A DNA stretch of 64,000 bases, taken from contig JAUXWO010000070.1 in the NCBI GenBank assembly GCA_030680175.1, positions 1-64,000 of the forward strand. Direction: 5' to 3'. The DNA is from Vicinamibacterales bacterium. Lineage in GTDB: Bacteria > Acidobacteriota > Vicinamibacteria > Vicinamibacterales > UBA2999. Under the pieces are notes generated by a model, which worked only from the letters and a program-made list of their open reading frames with translations, was not told the origin of the DNA and ran no database searches. Shown here in pieces: positions 17,137 through 24,626 of this stretch. Made by a program: the position numbers and the translations under genes. Every line of letters starts with the position of its first letter. The stretch's first letter is position 1.

Positions 17137-17901
17137 GTGACCCCGCCGTCCTCGCCCGTCTTCGACGCCTGGCTCGCCGCCCTCGAAGCGCGCCACCTGG
17201 CCGACCTGCGCTTCCCCGAGGTGGTGCGGGCGCTGCGCGCGCTGTCCTCCACCTACGTGGAACGCCGCGCGCGGCTGGCCTCGCGCGGTTCGCTCGACAC
17301 CGACGGCAAGCGCGCCGCCTTCGCGCTCTATTACGGCCCCGTGCACTGGCTGCTGGTGCAGGCGATCGCACGCGCCCTCCCGGGGGCCCTGGCCCCGGCG
17401 CGGCGGCTGCTCGACCTCGGCTGCGGATCCGGCGCGGCCGGGGCGGCGTGGGCCACGCTGCTGACACCGCCGCCCGCGATCGCCGGACTCGACCTGCACC
17501 CGTGGGCGGTCCGCGAAGCGACGCTGACCTACCGTCACGTGGGACTCGATGGCGAGGCGCGGCGCGGGCACGCCGAACGCGCGCGCTGGCCTCGCGCCGA
17601 TGCGGTGCTGGCGGCGTTCCTCGCCAACGAACTCGGCGAGGCGGATCGCGAGGCGCTGCTGGCCCGGCTGCTGGAGCAGGCGCACGGCGGCGCGCGCGTC
17701 CTGGTGATCGAACCGCTCTCCACCTCGGTCGCCCCCTGGTGGCCGATGTGGGCCGACGCCATCGTCCGCGCCGGCGGCCGCGCCGACGAGTGGCGTCACG
17801 ACGTGCCGTTGCCGCCCATCGTCACGCGCCTGGCCGACGCCGCGGGGCTGCGGCCGAAGGGCGTGGCGGGGCGGAGCCTCTGGCTCCCGGGGCGCGGCTA
17901 G
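17137..17901 (+). CDS. Class I SAM-dependent methyltransferase
   Basis: A 254-aa protein with the SAM-binding loop LLDLGCGSGAAG (about residue 90) and an acidic loop two strands on (AGLDLHPWAV). The segment before it (ALYYGPVHWLLVQ) resembles Rsm22-like rRNA methyltransferases, but that is a weak similarity and the substrate is unknown. A GTG at 17137 is the likely start, with GAAGGG just before it; no ATG fits. Its stop codon is followed at once by the inverted-end element. Confidence 0.8.
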   Translation: MTPPSSPVFDAWLAALEARHLADLRFPEVVRALRALSSTYVERRARLASRGSLDTDGKRAAFALYYGPVHWLLVQAIARALPGALAPARRLLDLGCGSGAAGAAWATLLTPPPAIAGLDLHPWAVREATLTYRHVGLDGEARRGHAERARWPRADAVLAAFLANELGEADREALLARLLEQAHGGARVLVIEPLSTSVAPWWPMWADAIVRAGGRADEWRHDVPLPPIVTRLADAAGLRPKGVAGRSLWLPGRG

Positions 17902-18004
17902 TGGCGTGTGTCGACTGAAGAGGTACTACCAGCGCCTCTGCGCAGCCGCGTTCCTGCGGGCCGCCCAACGGGCGGCCCGGTCGTGAATCGTCAACAACAC
18001 GCCA
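17902..18004. repeat. Copy B of the ~100-bp inverted-end element, filling a convergent gap
   Basis: This 103-bp element takes up every base between the stop of the methyltransferase (17899-17901) and the stop of the HD-GYP gene (18005-18007). Its ends are inverted: TGGCGTGTGTCGAC on the left and GTCAACAACACGCCA on the right, both flanked by CTAG. Inside is a 9-bp hairpin, GGGCCGCCC-AAC-GGGCGGCCC. It is the reverse complement of copy A at 4817. It looks like a non-autonomous mobile element or a shared bidirectional terminator. Confidence 0.88.
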
Positions 18005-19549
18005 CTAGACCGGCTCGATCGGCAGCGCGAGCTCGCCGCGGGCGTGCAGCGCCACCGCCGCCGCGACGACGGCCGGATCGAAGGCGCGGCCCGACTGCTC
18101 CTGGATCATCCCGACCACCTCGTCGAGGGAGAGCCCCGAGCGGTAGGCGCGCTCGGAGGTGAGCGCGTCGATGAAGTCCGCGACGCCCAGGACCCGCCCG
18201 AGCAGCGGAATCGCGTCACCGGCGATCCCTTCGGGATAGCCCGCGCCGTCCCACCGTTCGTGGTGGCACTTCACCCCCGGGAGCAGCGCCGTGATGCGCG
18301 CGCTCTGGATATGCCCGAGGATGCGGACGCCGTGCAGGGGATGCCGCTGGATCTCCTTGAACTCCTCGTCGGTGAGGCGCCCCGGCTTGTTCAGGATGGC
18401 GTCGGGCACGCCGATCTTGCCGACATCGTGCAGCAACCCCGACAGCTCGACGATGGTGCGGAACTCGGTGTCGCAGCCGAGTTCGCGCGCCAGGCGGACA
18501 CCGAAGGCCGCCACGCGCTCCGAATGCCGGTGCGTGTAGCCGTCCTTGGCGTCGATGGTGGCGGCAATCGCCTTCATCACGTCGAGGAACAGCCGCTCCA
18601 TCTCGTCCATCAACCGCGCGCGGTGCACGGCCACGCCGGCCTGGTTGCCGATGGCCGCCAGCAGCTCCAGGTCCGCCTCGCTGAACTCGTGCGCGCTCTG
18701 GCTGTCGACGTAGAGCACGCCCAGCACGCGCTCGGTCGTCCGCATCGGCGCGCACATCACGGACCGGATGCGTTGCCGCACGATGCTCTCGCCCGCCCCG
18801 TAGCGCGCATCCGCCAGCGCGTCGTTGGTGAACGCCGACATGCCGCGCTCGATCACATCGTTGATCACGGTGCGCGACAGCACCATGCCGGCCGTGCTCG
18901 ACTGCTGGTCCCGCGCGCGGACCGCGGCGACGGCCACCGCGGGCGCCTCCGGGTCCGTGCCCTTGAGCAGAATCGCGGCGCGATCGCCGCCGCTGGCCTC
19001 GATCACGGCGCCGAGCACCACGTCGTACAAGCCCTCGAGCGTCGAGGCCCGTGCGAGTTCCTCGCTCACCCGGTGCACGGTCGCGAGGTACCGCTGCGCG
19101 TCCTCGAGGGCCGCGCGGTCCTGCCGGCTGAACATCGCCGTCAGGAACTCGGGCCGCGCCGGGTCGAGCGCCCGCCGGACGATCGTCTGCCCGTGATCGT
19201 CGCCCACGACCGACAGCATCGTGCTCATCGGGTCGCGCCCGGCGGCCGCGCCCCCGCCCGCGCCGAGGCACTCGAACACCGTACCGCCGATGCGAATCCG
19301 GTCGCCGGGCTGGACCTCAACCGTCGAGACGCGCTGGTCGTTCACGAACGTGCCGTTGGCCGACTGCAGGTCGGCCACCACGCACGCGTCCTCGCGCCCA
19401 TGCAGCGCGCAATGCCGCCGCGACGCCGCCTCGTCGTCGAGCGGCACGTCGCAGGTCGTCAGCCGGCCGATCGTGACGGTCTGCCCCGGCGCCACGACCA
19501 CCGATTTCCCCGCATCGGCGCCCGTGCGGATGACGAAGGAGAAGAGCAT
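18005..19549 (-). CDS. FHA-GAF-HD-GYP signalling protein
   Basis: A 514-aa cytoplasmic protein with three domains: FHA (about 1-100; GRLTTCDVPLDD, SRRHC, SANGTFVND), which binds phosphothreonine; GAF (about 150-310), a sensor domain; and HD-GYP (about 320-514) with HDVGKIGVPD, NKPGRL and HHERWDGAGYP. HD-GYP domains hydrolyse c-di-GMP. The combination suggests c-di-GMP turnover governed by Ser/Thr kinase signalling. The start MLFSFVIR at 19549 begins the FHA fold directly; 19564 would add five residues. It is divergent from ligD with only about 20 bases between starts. Confidence 0.93.
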   Translation of the reverse strand: MLFSFVIRTGADAGKSVVVAPGQTVTIGRLTTCDVPLDDEAASRRHCALHGREDACVVADLQSANGTFVNDQRVSTVEVQPGDRIRIGGTVFECLGAGGGAAAGRDPMSTMLSVVGDDHGQTIVRRALDPARPEFLTAMFSRQDRAALEDAQRYLATVHRVSEELARASTLEGLYDVVLGAVIEASGGDRAAILLKGTDPEAPAVAVAAVRARDQQSSTAGMVLSRTVINDVIERGMSAFTNDALADARYGAGESIVRQRIRSVMCAPMRTTERVLGVLYVDSQSAHEFSEADLELLAAIGNQAGVAVHRARLMDEMERLFLDVMKAIAATIDAKDGYTHRHSERVAAFGVRLARELGCDTEFRTIVELSGLLHDVGKIGVPDAILNKPGRLTDEEFKEIQRHPLHGVRILGHIQSARITALLPGVKCHHERWDGAGYPEGIAGDAIPLLGRVLGVADFIDALTSERAYRSGLSLDEVVGMIQEQSGRAFDPAVVAAAVALHARGELALPIEPV

Positions 19550-19551
19550 GG

Positions 19552-19567
19552 GGGATGCTAGCATCCC
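19552..19567. promoter_or_regulatory. Perfect 16-bp palindrome between divergent starts
   Basis: GGGATGCTAGCATCCC is a perfect palindrome lying in the roughly 20 bases between the starts of the FHA-HD-GYP gene (19549) and ligD (19569/19572). It is a candidate operator for both. Neither gene has a normal ribosome binding site here, so one or both starts may lie elsewhere or be leaderless. Confidence 0.5.
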
Positions 19568-19571
19568 TGTG

Positions 19572-21611
19572 ATGTTCTCCGCGCGGGATCTGCGCCCGAT
19601 GCTGGCGGTGCTGGGCGAACCTCCGCTGACGGGCGCCGGACTCGTCTACGAGCCCAAGTACGACGGCATCCGCGCCATCGTGCTCATCGAGCCGGCCGAG
19701 CCCGGCCCGCGCGTGCAGCTCTGGTCGCGGCAGGGCAACGACAAGACCGGCCAGTTCCCCGACGTCGCCGGCGGGCTGGCCGCCTGGGCCGCCGATCTCC
19801 CCGGGCCGCTCGTGCTCGACGGCGAGCTCGTCGCACTCGACGCCGACGGCCAGCCGGCCGGCTTCCAGCAGCTCCAGCAACGCATGCACGTCAAGGCGCC
19901 GGGGTACCAGTCGCCGGCCCCCACCCGCACGCCCGCCGGGCAGCCCGCGGCCTTCATCGCCTTCGACCTTCTGCGTCACGACGACCACGACCTGCGCGCG
20001 CGGCCGCTCCGCGAGCGCCGCCAGGCCCTCGAGGCGCTCTTCGGCGTCTCCCCGCCCTCCCCCACCGTCCGCCTGGCCCCCCAGGTGGCCGAGGACGGAC
20101 GGGCGCTGTACGCGCAGGCAGAGGCGGAAGGCTGGGAAGGATTGATCGTGAAGCACGCGCGGTCGCCGTACCGCGCCGGCACGCGCAGCGCCGAGTGGCG
20201 CAAGCTGAAGCTCCTCCAGGAGGGCACCTTCATCATCGGCGGCTGGACCGAGCCGAAGGGATCCCGCGTGCGCTTCGGGGCGCTCATCCTCGGCGTCCGT
20301 GACGAGGGCGCGCTGCGCTACGTGGGCGATGTGGGAACCGGCTTCACCGATGCCGAGATCGACCGCGTCTGGCGCGCGCTGGACGAGCGCCGGACCGCGG
20401 GGTGCCCCTTCGACACGCCACCGAAGACCCGGGAGCGCGCCCACTGGGTCACGCCGGACCTCGCCGCCAGCGTCCGCTTCACCGAGATGACGAACGAGGG
20501 ACGGCTCAGGCATCCCGTCTACATGCACATCCGGAATGCCGAGGGTGCCGGGGACGCCACGGCGCCGGAGACGAAGGCGGGGCCGCGCAAGAGCGCCACG
20601 AAGGCGGGCACGACGAGCCGCGGGACGATGCGCGCGGACGCGGGCGCGGCGCTCGGAGTGGAGGCGCGTGCGCTCATCGCGCAGATTGACGACCTCGAGT
20701 CGCGGCGGAAGAACGGGCGGCTCACCCTGCCCGATGGCGGCACGCTCGACGTCACCAACCTCCACAAGGTCTTCTGGCCTGCTGCCGGGCGCACGAAGGG
20801 CGACCTGCTGCGCCACTACGTGCGGGTCGCTCCATACATCCTCCCGGTCGTCGCCGACCGGCCGCTCGTGATGAAGCGCCTCCCGAACGGCGTCACCGGC
20901 CAGGCGTTCTACCAGCATCGCGCGCCCGAGCCCGTGCCCGACGGCATCCGCATCGAGACGCTGCCCGACGATGATGTGCCGGCGCGGCTGGTGGGGGGCT
21001 CGCTCAAGACGCTGCTGTACATGGCGCAGCTCGCCTCGATCTCCATGGACCCCTGGTTCTCGACGATGGACGCGCTCGACCACCCGGATCAGGTGGCGAT
21101 CGATCTCGACCCGCAGCCGGGCTGCACGTTCGAGCGCCTCCTCGACGTGGCGCGCTCGGTGCACGAGGCGCTCGCGCGCGCCGGCGTCGAGGCGTACCCG
21201 AAGACGTCGGGCTCCGAGGGGCTGCACATCTTCATCCCGCTGCCGCCCGGCACGCCGTACGAGGCGGGGATGCTCTTCTGCCAGATCGTGGCCACGCTGG
21301 TCGCCACCCGCCACCCGAAGGCGGCGACGGTGGAACGGACGGTCCGCCGCCGGAAGGCGGGGACGGTGTATGTGGACTACCTGCAGAACATCCAGGGCAA
21401 GACCCTGGCCTGCGCCTACAGCGCACGGGCCAGCCCGTTCGCCGGGGTGTCGGCGCCGCTCCGGTGGGAGGAACTCGACGCCGGCATCCGGCCGCAGGAC
21501 TTCACCATCGACACGATGCCCGCGCGGCTGGCGGCGGTCGGCGACCTCTGGGCCGGCGTCCGCGCCTCGGCCGGCGCCGACCTGATCCACGCGATCGAGC
21601 GCCTGCGCTGA
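19572..21611 (+). CDS. ligD: LigD-type ATP-dependent DNA ligase/primase-polymerase
   Basis: A 679-aa fusion for non-homologous end joining. The ligase domain comes first (about 1-320), with adenylated Lys29 in motif I KYDGIR, then EGLIVKHARSPYR and WRKLK. The archaeo-eukaryotic primase-type polymerase domain follows (about 385-679), with metal ligands in IDLDP and the TSGSEGLHIFIPL segment. A 3'-phosphoesterase domain is absent; a basic linker joins the halves. No ku gene is in the window. The start at 19572 (or GTG 19569) avoids overlap with the divergent gene. Confidence 0.93.
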   Translation: MFSARDLRPMLAVLGEPPLTGAGLVYEPKYDGIRAIVLIEPAEPGPRVQLWSRQGNDKTGQFPDVAGGLAAWAADLPGPLVLDGELVALDADGQPAGFQQLQQRMHVKAPGYQSPAPTRTPAGQPAAFIAFDLLRHDDHDLRARPLRERRQALEALFGVSPPSPTVRLAPQVAEDGRALYAQAEAEGWEGLIVKHARSPYRAGTRSAEWRKLKLLQEGTFIIGGWTEPKGSRVRFGALILGVRDEGALRYVGDVGTGFTDAEIDRVWRALDERRTAGCPFDTPPKTRERAHWVTPDLAASVRFTEMTNEGRLRHPVYMHIRNAEGAGDATAPETKAGPRKSATKAGTTSRGTMRADAGAALGVEARALIAQIDDLESRRKNGRLTLPDGGTLDVTNLHKVFWPAAGRTKGDLLRHYVRVAPYILPVVADRPLVMKRLPNGVTGQAFYQHRAPEPVPDGIRIETLPDDDVPARLVGGSLKTLLYMAQLASISMDPWFSTMDALDHPDQVAIDLDPQPGCTFERLLDVARSVHEALARAGVEAYPKTSGSEGLHIFIPLPPGTPYEAGMLFCQIVATLVATRHPKAATVERTVRRRKAGTVYVDYLQNIQGKTLACAYSARASPFAGVSAPLRWEELDAGIRPQDFTIDTMPARLAAVGDLWAGVRASAGADLIHAIERLR

Positions 21612-21617
21612 TCACGT

Positions 21618-21744
21618 ACAAAACACGAAGGTCACGAAGGCCACGAAGGCGACACGAAGTATTCACTTCAGGGATCTCAGCTCGGAACCGGATCCATGAG
21701 TTGACTTCGTGCGTCCTTCGTTTCTTCGTGACCTTCGTGTTTGT
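21618..21744. repeat. Convergent intergenic hairpin built from 9-bp repeats
   Basis: Three CACGAAGGY units (21624-21650) and a fourth broken one sit after ligD. The complementary sequence (CTTCGTGACCTTCGTGTTTGT, 21724-21744) stands before the end of the TonB receptor gene. Together they form a ~21-bp stem with one bulge around an unusually AT-rich core. The block separates two convergent genes and may end both transcripts. Confidence 0.85.
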
Positions 21745-21755
21745 GATCGTCCTGC

Positions 21756-23966
21756 CTAGAAGCTGATCCGCACCTCGCCGATCACCTGGCGCTTCAGGAT
21801 GTCGCCGAAGATGTGCGACTGGATGTTCTCGTCCATCAGGTTGATCGCCTTGATGGTCGTCACGATCCGGCCGCCGGCGAAGCGCATGCCGAGCGCGCCG
21901 TTGACCTGCGTGTAGGACCGCGTCGGGCCGTGGAAGCGGGCGTCCAGCACGTCCTGCCACCGTGCTTCGCCGACGTAGGACACCACGGCGTTGCCGAGGA
22001 AGCGGCCCTCGGTGAAGTTGAAGCCCACGTTGAAGCGGTTCTGCGGCGGGAGGTTGACCTCCGAGAGGTCGAAGTCCGGCTCGGGCTCGAACTGATACGA
22101 GTAGTTGACGAACACGTTGAGCGCCTCGCTCACCGCCCCGTCCACGCCGAGTTCGACGCCCTTGTTCTTCACCTCGCCGAGGTTCAGGTAGGTGAACTGG
22201 GACGGCAGGCCGCCGGTGTTGCAGTTCGGGCCGAGCGGCGGGTTGCACGCGGGCGGCAGGACCTCGAGCACGCCGAGCGCCGTGGCCGCCGGCAGCGGCG
22301 CGAGGGCGTTGGTCCACCCCGGGGGCGGCGCGAACGCGCGGTAGCGGCCGTTCTGCGTGAAGAAGATCTCGTCGGACCCCTTCGTGTAGTAGTAGGCCGC
22401 CGTGACCGTCGCGCGCTTGGCGATCACGCCGGTGTAGGCGATCTCGTACGACTCGGTCGACTCTTCCTTCAGCGCCTCGTTGCCGACCGCGTTGACCGGG
22501 AAGTTGAAGACCCGGCCGGCGAACAGCGGGTTGATGAGCCCCAGGTTCAGCTGGTTGATGATCGTCGTCTCGAGGTAGTTGTTGATGAGCGACGGCGCGC
22601 GGAACGCCTTGTTGAACGAGAAGCGCACCGAGTGGTCGGCGGCCGGCTTGAGGATGAGCGCCGTGCGGGGCGAGAAGACCGCGCTGTCGAGCACGCTGAA
22701 CTTGTCGACGCGCGCGCCGACGTTCAGCCGCACATGGTCGTTCAGGAAGAACTCGTCCTGCACGTAGGCGCCGTACTCGCTGCGGTTGTCGCCGCGGGGC
22801 GCAATCGACAGGTCGAACTTGTTGTAGCGGAAGTTGCCGCCGTAGGTGAGCACCTGGCGGGAGCCGAGCGTGTTGACGTTGCCGAACTCGACGTCGACCG
22901 TCTTCGTGTCGAACACGAACGGAATGGGCTGGCCCGTCGGGCCGACCGCCAGCAACGCCGAGGCGTCGCCGCTCAGGATGTTGGTGAACACGCTGAAGCG
23001 CATGGCGCCGCGCGTGTACTTCATGCTGCCGTACCCGAGCCCGATCCGCTCCATGTCGAACGGCCCGATCCCGGTGTGGATGATGCCGTCGGTGCCGGCG
23101 TAGCCGCCGGAGAACGTCAGGCGGTAGCGGCCGTCCGGGTCGTCATAGTCGAGGCGGCCATCGACCTTCGGCTGCCGCGTGCCCTGATTCTGGAACGCGG
23201 GATACTGCGTGCCGGTGCCGTTCGGGATCGTCCCGGCCGGCCGGATGAACGCGTCCGACGAGTAGCCGCCGGCCGAGATCTTGTACGCCCACCGATCGTT
23301 CACCGCCCGTGCGTGCGTGCCGTTCACCCCGAACAGCGCCCCCGCATCGTCGCCCCGGTTGCCGACCTTGCGTCCGAACATCCCGGCGCTGATGGTGAGG
23401 CTGTCGCCGTGCAGTTCGCGCGGCGTCTTCGAGATGAAGTTGATGACACCGTTCAGGGCGTTGGCGCCCCACACCGCCGACGCCGGCCCGCGGATGACCT
23501 CGATCTGGCGCAGTTCGTTCGGGTTGACGGGGAGCAGGTCCCACGCCACGAAACCGAAGAAATCCAGGTAGAGGCTGCGGCCGTCGAGCAGGGCCAGCTG
23601 CGAGGTGGCGAGCGTCGACGTGGCCCCGCGCATCGTGATGTTGAAATCACGCGCCGAGATCTGCGTGATGTTCATCCCGGGGACGGACCGCAGGAGTTCG
23701 GCGTAGTTGGTGGCGGGCGAACTCGCGATGACGTCCGCCGTGACGACGCTCACCGTGGCCGGGGCGTTGACGAGCTGCTGCTCGACACGCGAGGCGGTGA
23801 CGACCACCTGCTCGGCGTAGATGGGCGGTGCTTCTTCCTCGGGCGGCGGCTGCTCCGCCGGGGGCTGGGGAGGGGGCGGCTGATCCGCGGGGAACGCGCC
23901 CGCCCACGACGGCAGCGGGGAGGCAAGCACGAGAACCAGACAGAACGCCAAGCTGCGCGCTTTCAT
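21756..23966 (-). CDS. TonB-dependent outer-membrane receptor
   Basis: A 736-aa receptor with a signal peptide (MKARSLAFCLVLVLASPLPSWAGA), a proline-rich linker, a TonB-box-like stretch (EQVVVTASRVEQQ, about 55), a plug domain (RSVPGMNITQISARDFNITMRG; ALNGVINFISKTP) and a 22-strand-type barrel ending KRQVIGEVRISF, with the C-terminal aromatic typical of outer-membrane proteins. It imports a substrate using TonB energy; the ligand is unknown and no iron-uptake or SusD gene is adjacent. AAGGAGG precedes the ATG. Confidence 0.93.
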   Translation of the reverse strand: MKARSLAFCLVLVLASPLPSWAGAFPADQPPPPQPPAEQPPPEEEAPPIYAEQVVVTASRVEQQLVNAPATVSVVTADVIASSPATNYAELLRSVPGMNITQISARDFNITMRGATSTLATSQLALLDGRSLYLDFFGFVAWDLLPVNPNELRQIEVIRGPASAVWGANALNGVINFISKTPRELHGDSLTISAGMFGRKVGNRGDDAGALFGVNGTHARAVNDRWAYKISAGGYSSDAFIRPAGTIPNGTGTQYPAFQNQGTRQPKVDGRLDYDDPDGRYRLTFSGGYAGTDGIIHTGIGPFDMERIGLGYGSMKYTRGAMRFSVFTNILSGDASALLAVGPTGQPIPFVFDTKTVDVEFGNVNTLGSRQVLTYGGNFRYNKFDLSIAPRGDNRSEYGAYVQDEFFLNDHVRLNVGARVDKFSVLDSAVFSPRTALILKPAADHSVRFSFNKAFRAPSLINNYLETTIINQLNLGLINPLFAGRVFNFPVNAVGNEALKEESTESYEIAYTGVIAKRATVTAAYYYTKGSDEIFFTQNGRYRAFAPPPGWTNALAPLPAATALGVLEVLPPACNPPLGPNCNTGGLPSQFTYLNLGEVKNKGVELGVDGAVSEALNVFVNYSYQFEPEPDFDLSEVNLPPQNRFNVGFNFTEGRFLGNAVVSYVGEARWQDVLDARFHGPTRSYTQVNGALGMRFAGGRIVTTIKAINLMDENIQSHIFGDILKRQVIGEVRISF

Positions 23967-24019
23967 GGACCCTCCTTGGGGGGTTCACCGCATACGTTGC
24001 CGCATTGTAACGCTGGAAC

Positions 24020-24129
24020 GGGGATCGGGGATCGGGGATCGGGGACCGGGGGAAGGGGGGGAGGGTGAACGGTGGACCGTGGGACAGCGGGACCGTTCAC
24101 CGTCCACCGTCCACCGTCCACCGTTCACC
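24020..24129. repeat. Heptamer arrays with a 14-bp inverted repeat after the selenoprotein gene
   Basis: Four units GGGGATC x3 and GGGGACC (24020-24047) are followed by GGTGAACGGTGGAC (24064-24077). Its exact complement GTCCACCGTTCACC lies at 24116-24129, inside five ACCGTYC units (24092-24126). The array ends eight bases before the complement of the redoxin stop codon. It can fold into a long hairpin. Confidence 0.9.
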
Positions 24130-24136
24130 ACCGCCG

Positions 24137-24619
24137 TCACGGCGCGCAGAGCGCCAGGTAGTCTGGCCGGTCGGCCGGTGACTCGTGACGGTAGGCGCGG
24201 AGGATCTCGCCCCGGTGCATCAGGAAGGCGCCCGGAAGCTGCCGGACGGCCGCAGGGGTCTGCATGCCGAATCCGTGCCCTTCCAGAATGGCGCACTGAA
24301 ACCCGCGCGCCCAGAGGGCCGGGGCCGCCAGGGTCGCCGCCGCCACCGACCCGAGCCCCACCGTGCGGTACAGGGCCCCGGTGGGATCGCTCAGCCTCGG
24401 CACGTCAGCCAGCCCCGCTTTCGCAAACCACGGATCGGCGTCCGCCTTCGTCCCCATGTGCACGAACGCCAACGGCGTCCCCGTCGCGCGGATGGCCGGC
24501 CGAGCCTTCGCGACATCGGCCAGCGCCTCGCGACAGAACGTTCAACCGAAGTGGCGCAGGAAGACGACGAGCGTCGGCCGGTCGGCGGTCAGGTCGACGA
24601 GGGGGGTCGGTGGCGGCAT
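24137..24619 (-). CDS. Probable selenocysteine-containing redoxin (SelL/PRXL2-like), UxxC active site
   Basis: One 160-residue frame is interrupted only by an in-frame TGA at codon 26 (24544-24542), where the sequence reads VVFLRHFG-U-TFC-REALADV. This is the redox-active position of the peroxiredoxin-like (AhpC/TSA-2, PRXL2/SelL) family, which normally has CxxC. Both sides are in the same frame and protein-like: a thioredoxin-fold start before the TGA, and FVHMGTKADADPWFAKAG and LPGAFLMHRG after it. A hairpin suited to a bacterial SECIS follows (24508-24533). The start at 24619 has GAGG five bases upstream and lies seven bases after the transaldolase stop. Read through, it should be a cytoplasmic thiol/selenol oxidoreductase. 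A standard caller would split or truncate it. Confidence 0.8.
24508..24544 (-). promoter_or_regulatory. Candidate bacterial SECIS element
   Basis: Reading the minus strand from the UGA (24544-24542), an 8-nt spacer is followed by stem TCGCGA-GGC, loop GCTG, then GCC, a 4-nt bulge GATG, and TCGCGA. The loop begins 17 nt after the UGA and has G in its first position. Both fit the general pattern described for bacterial SECIS hairpins bound by SelB. This was folded by eye and its stability is not computed. Confidence 0.6.
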
Positions 24620-24626
24620 CGGGTCC

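Noticed and set aside
18044-19561. 505-aa plus-strand frame across the HD-GYP gene
   Set aside because: It is the antisense of a protein with clear FHA, GAF and HD-GYP motifs. High GC keeps antisense frames open throughout this window.
24542-24544. Reading the TGA as a disabling nonsense mutation
   Set aside because: It falls exactly on the redox-active position, both sides are intact in the same frame, and a SECIS-like stem follows. Still possible, but the weaker explanation.
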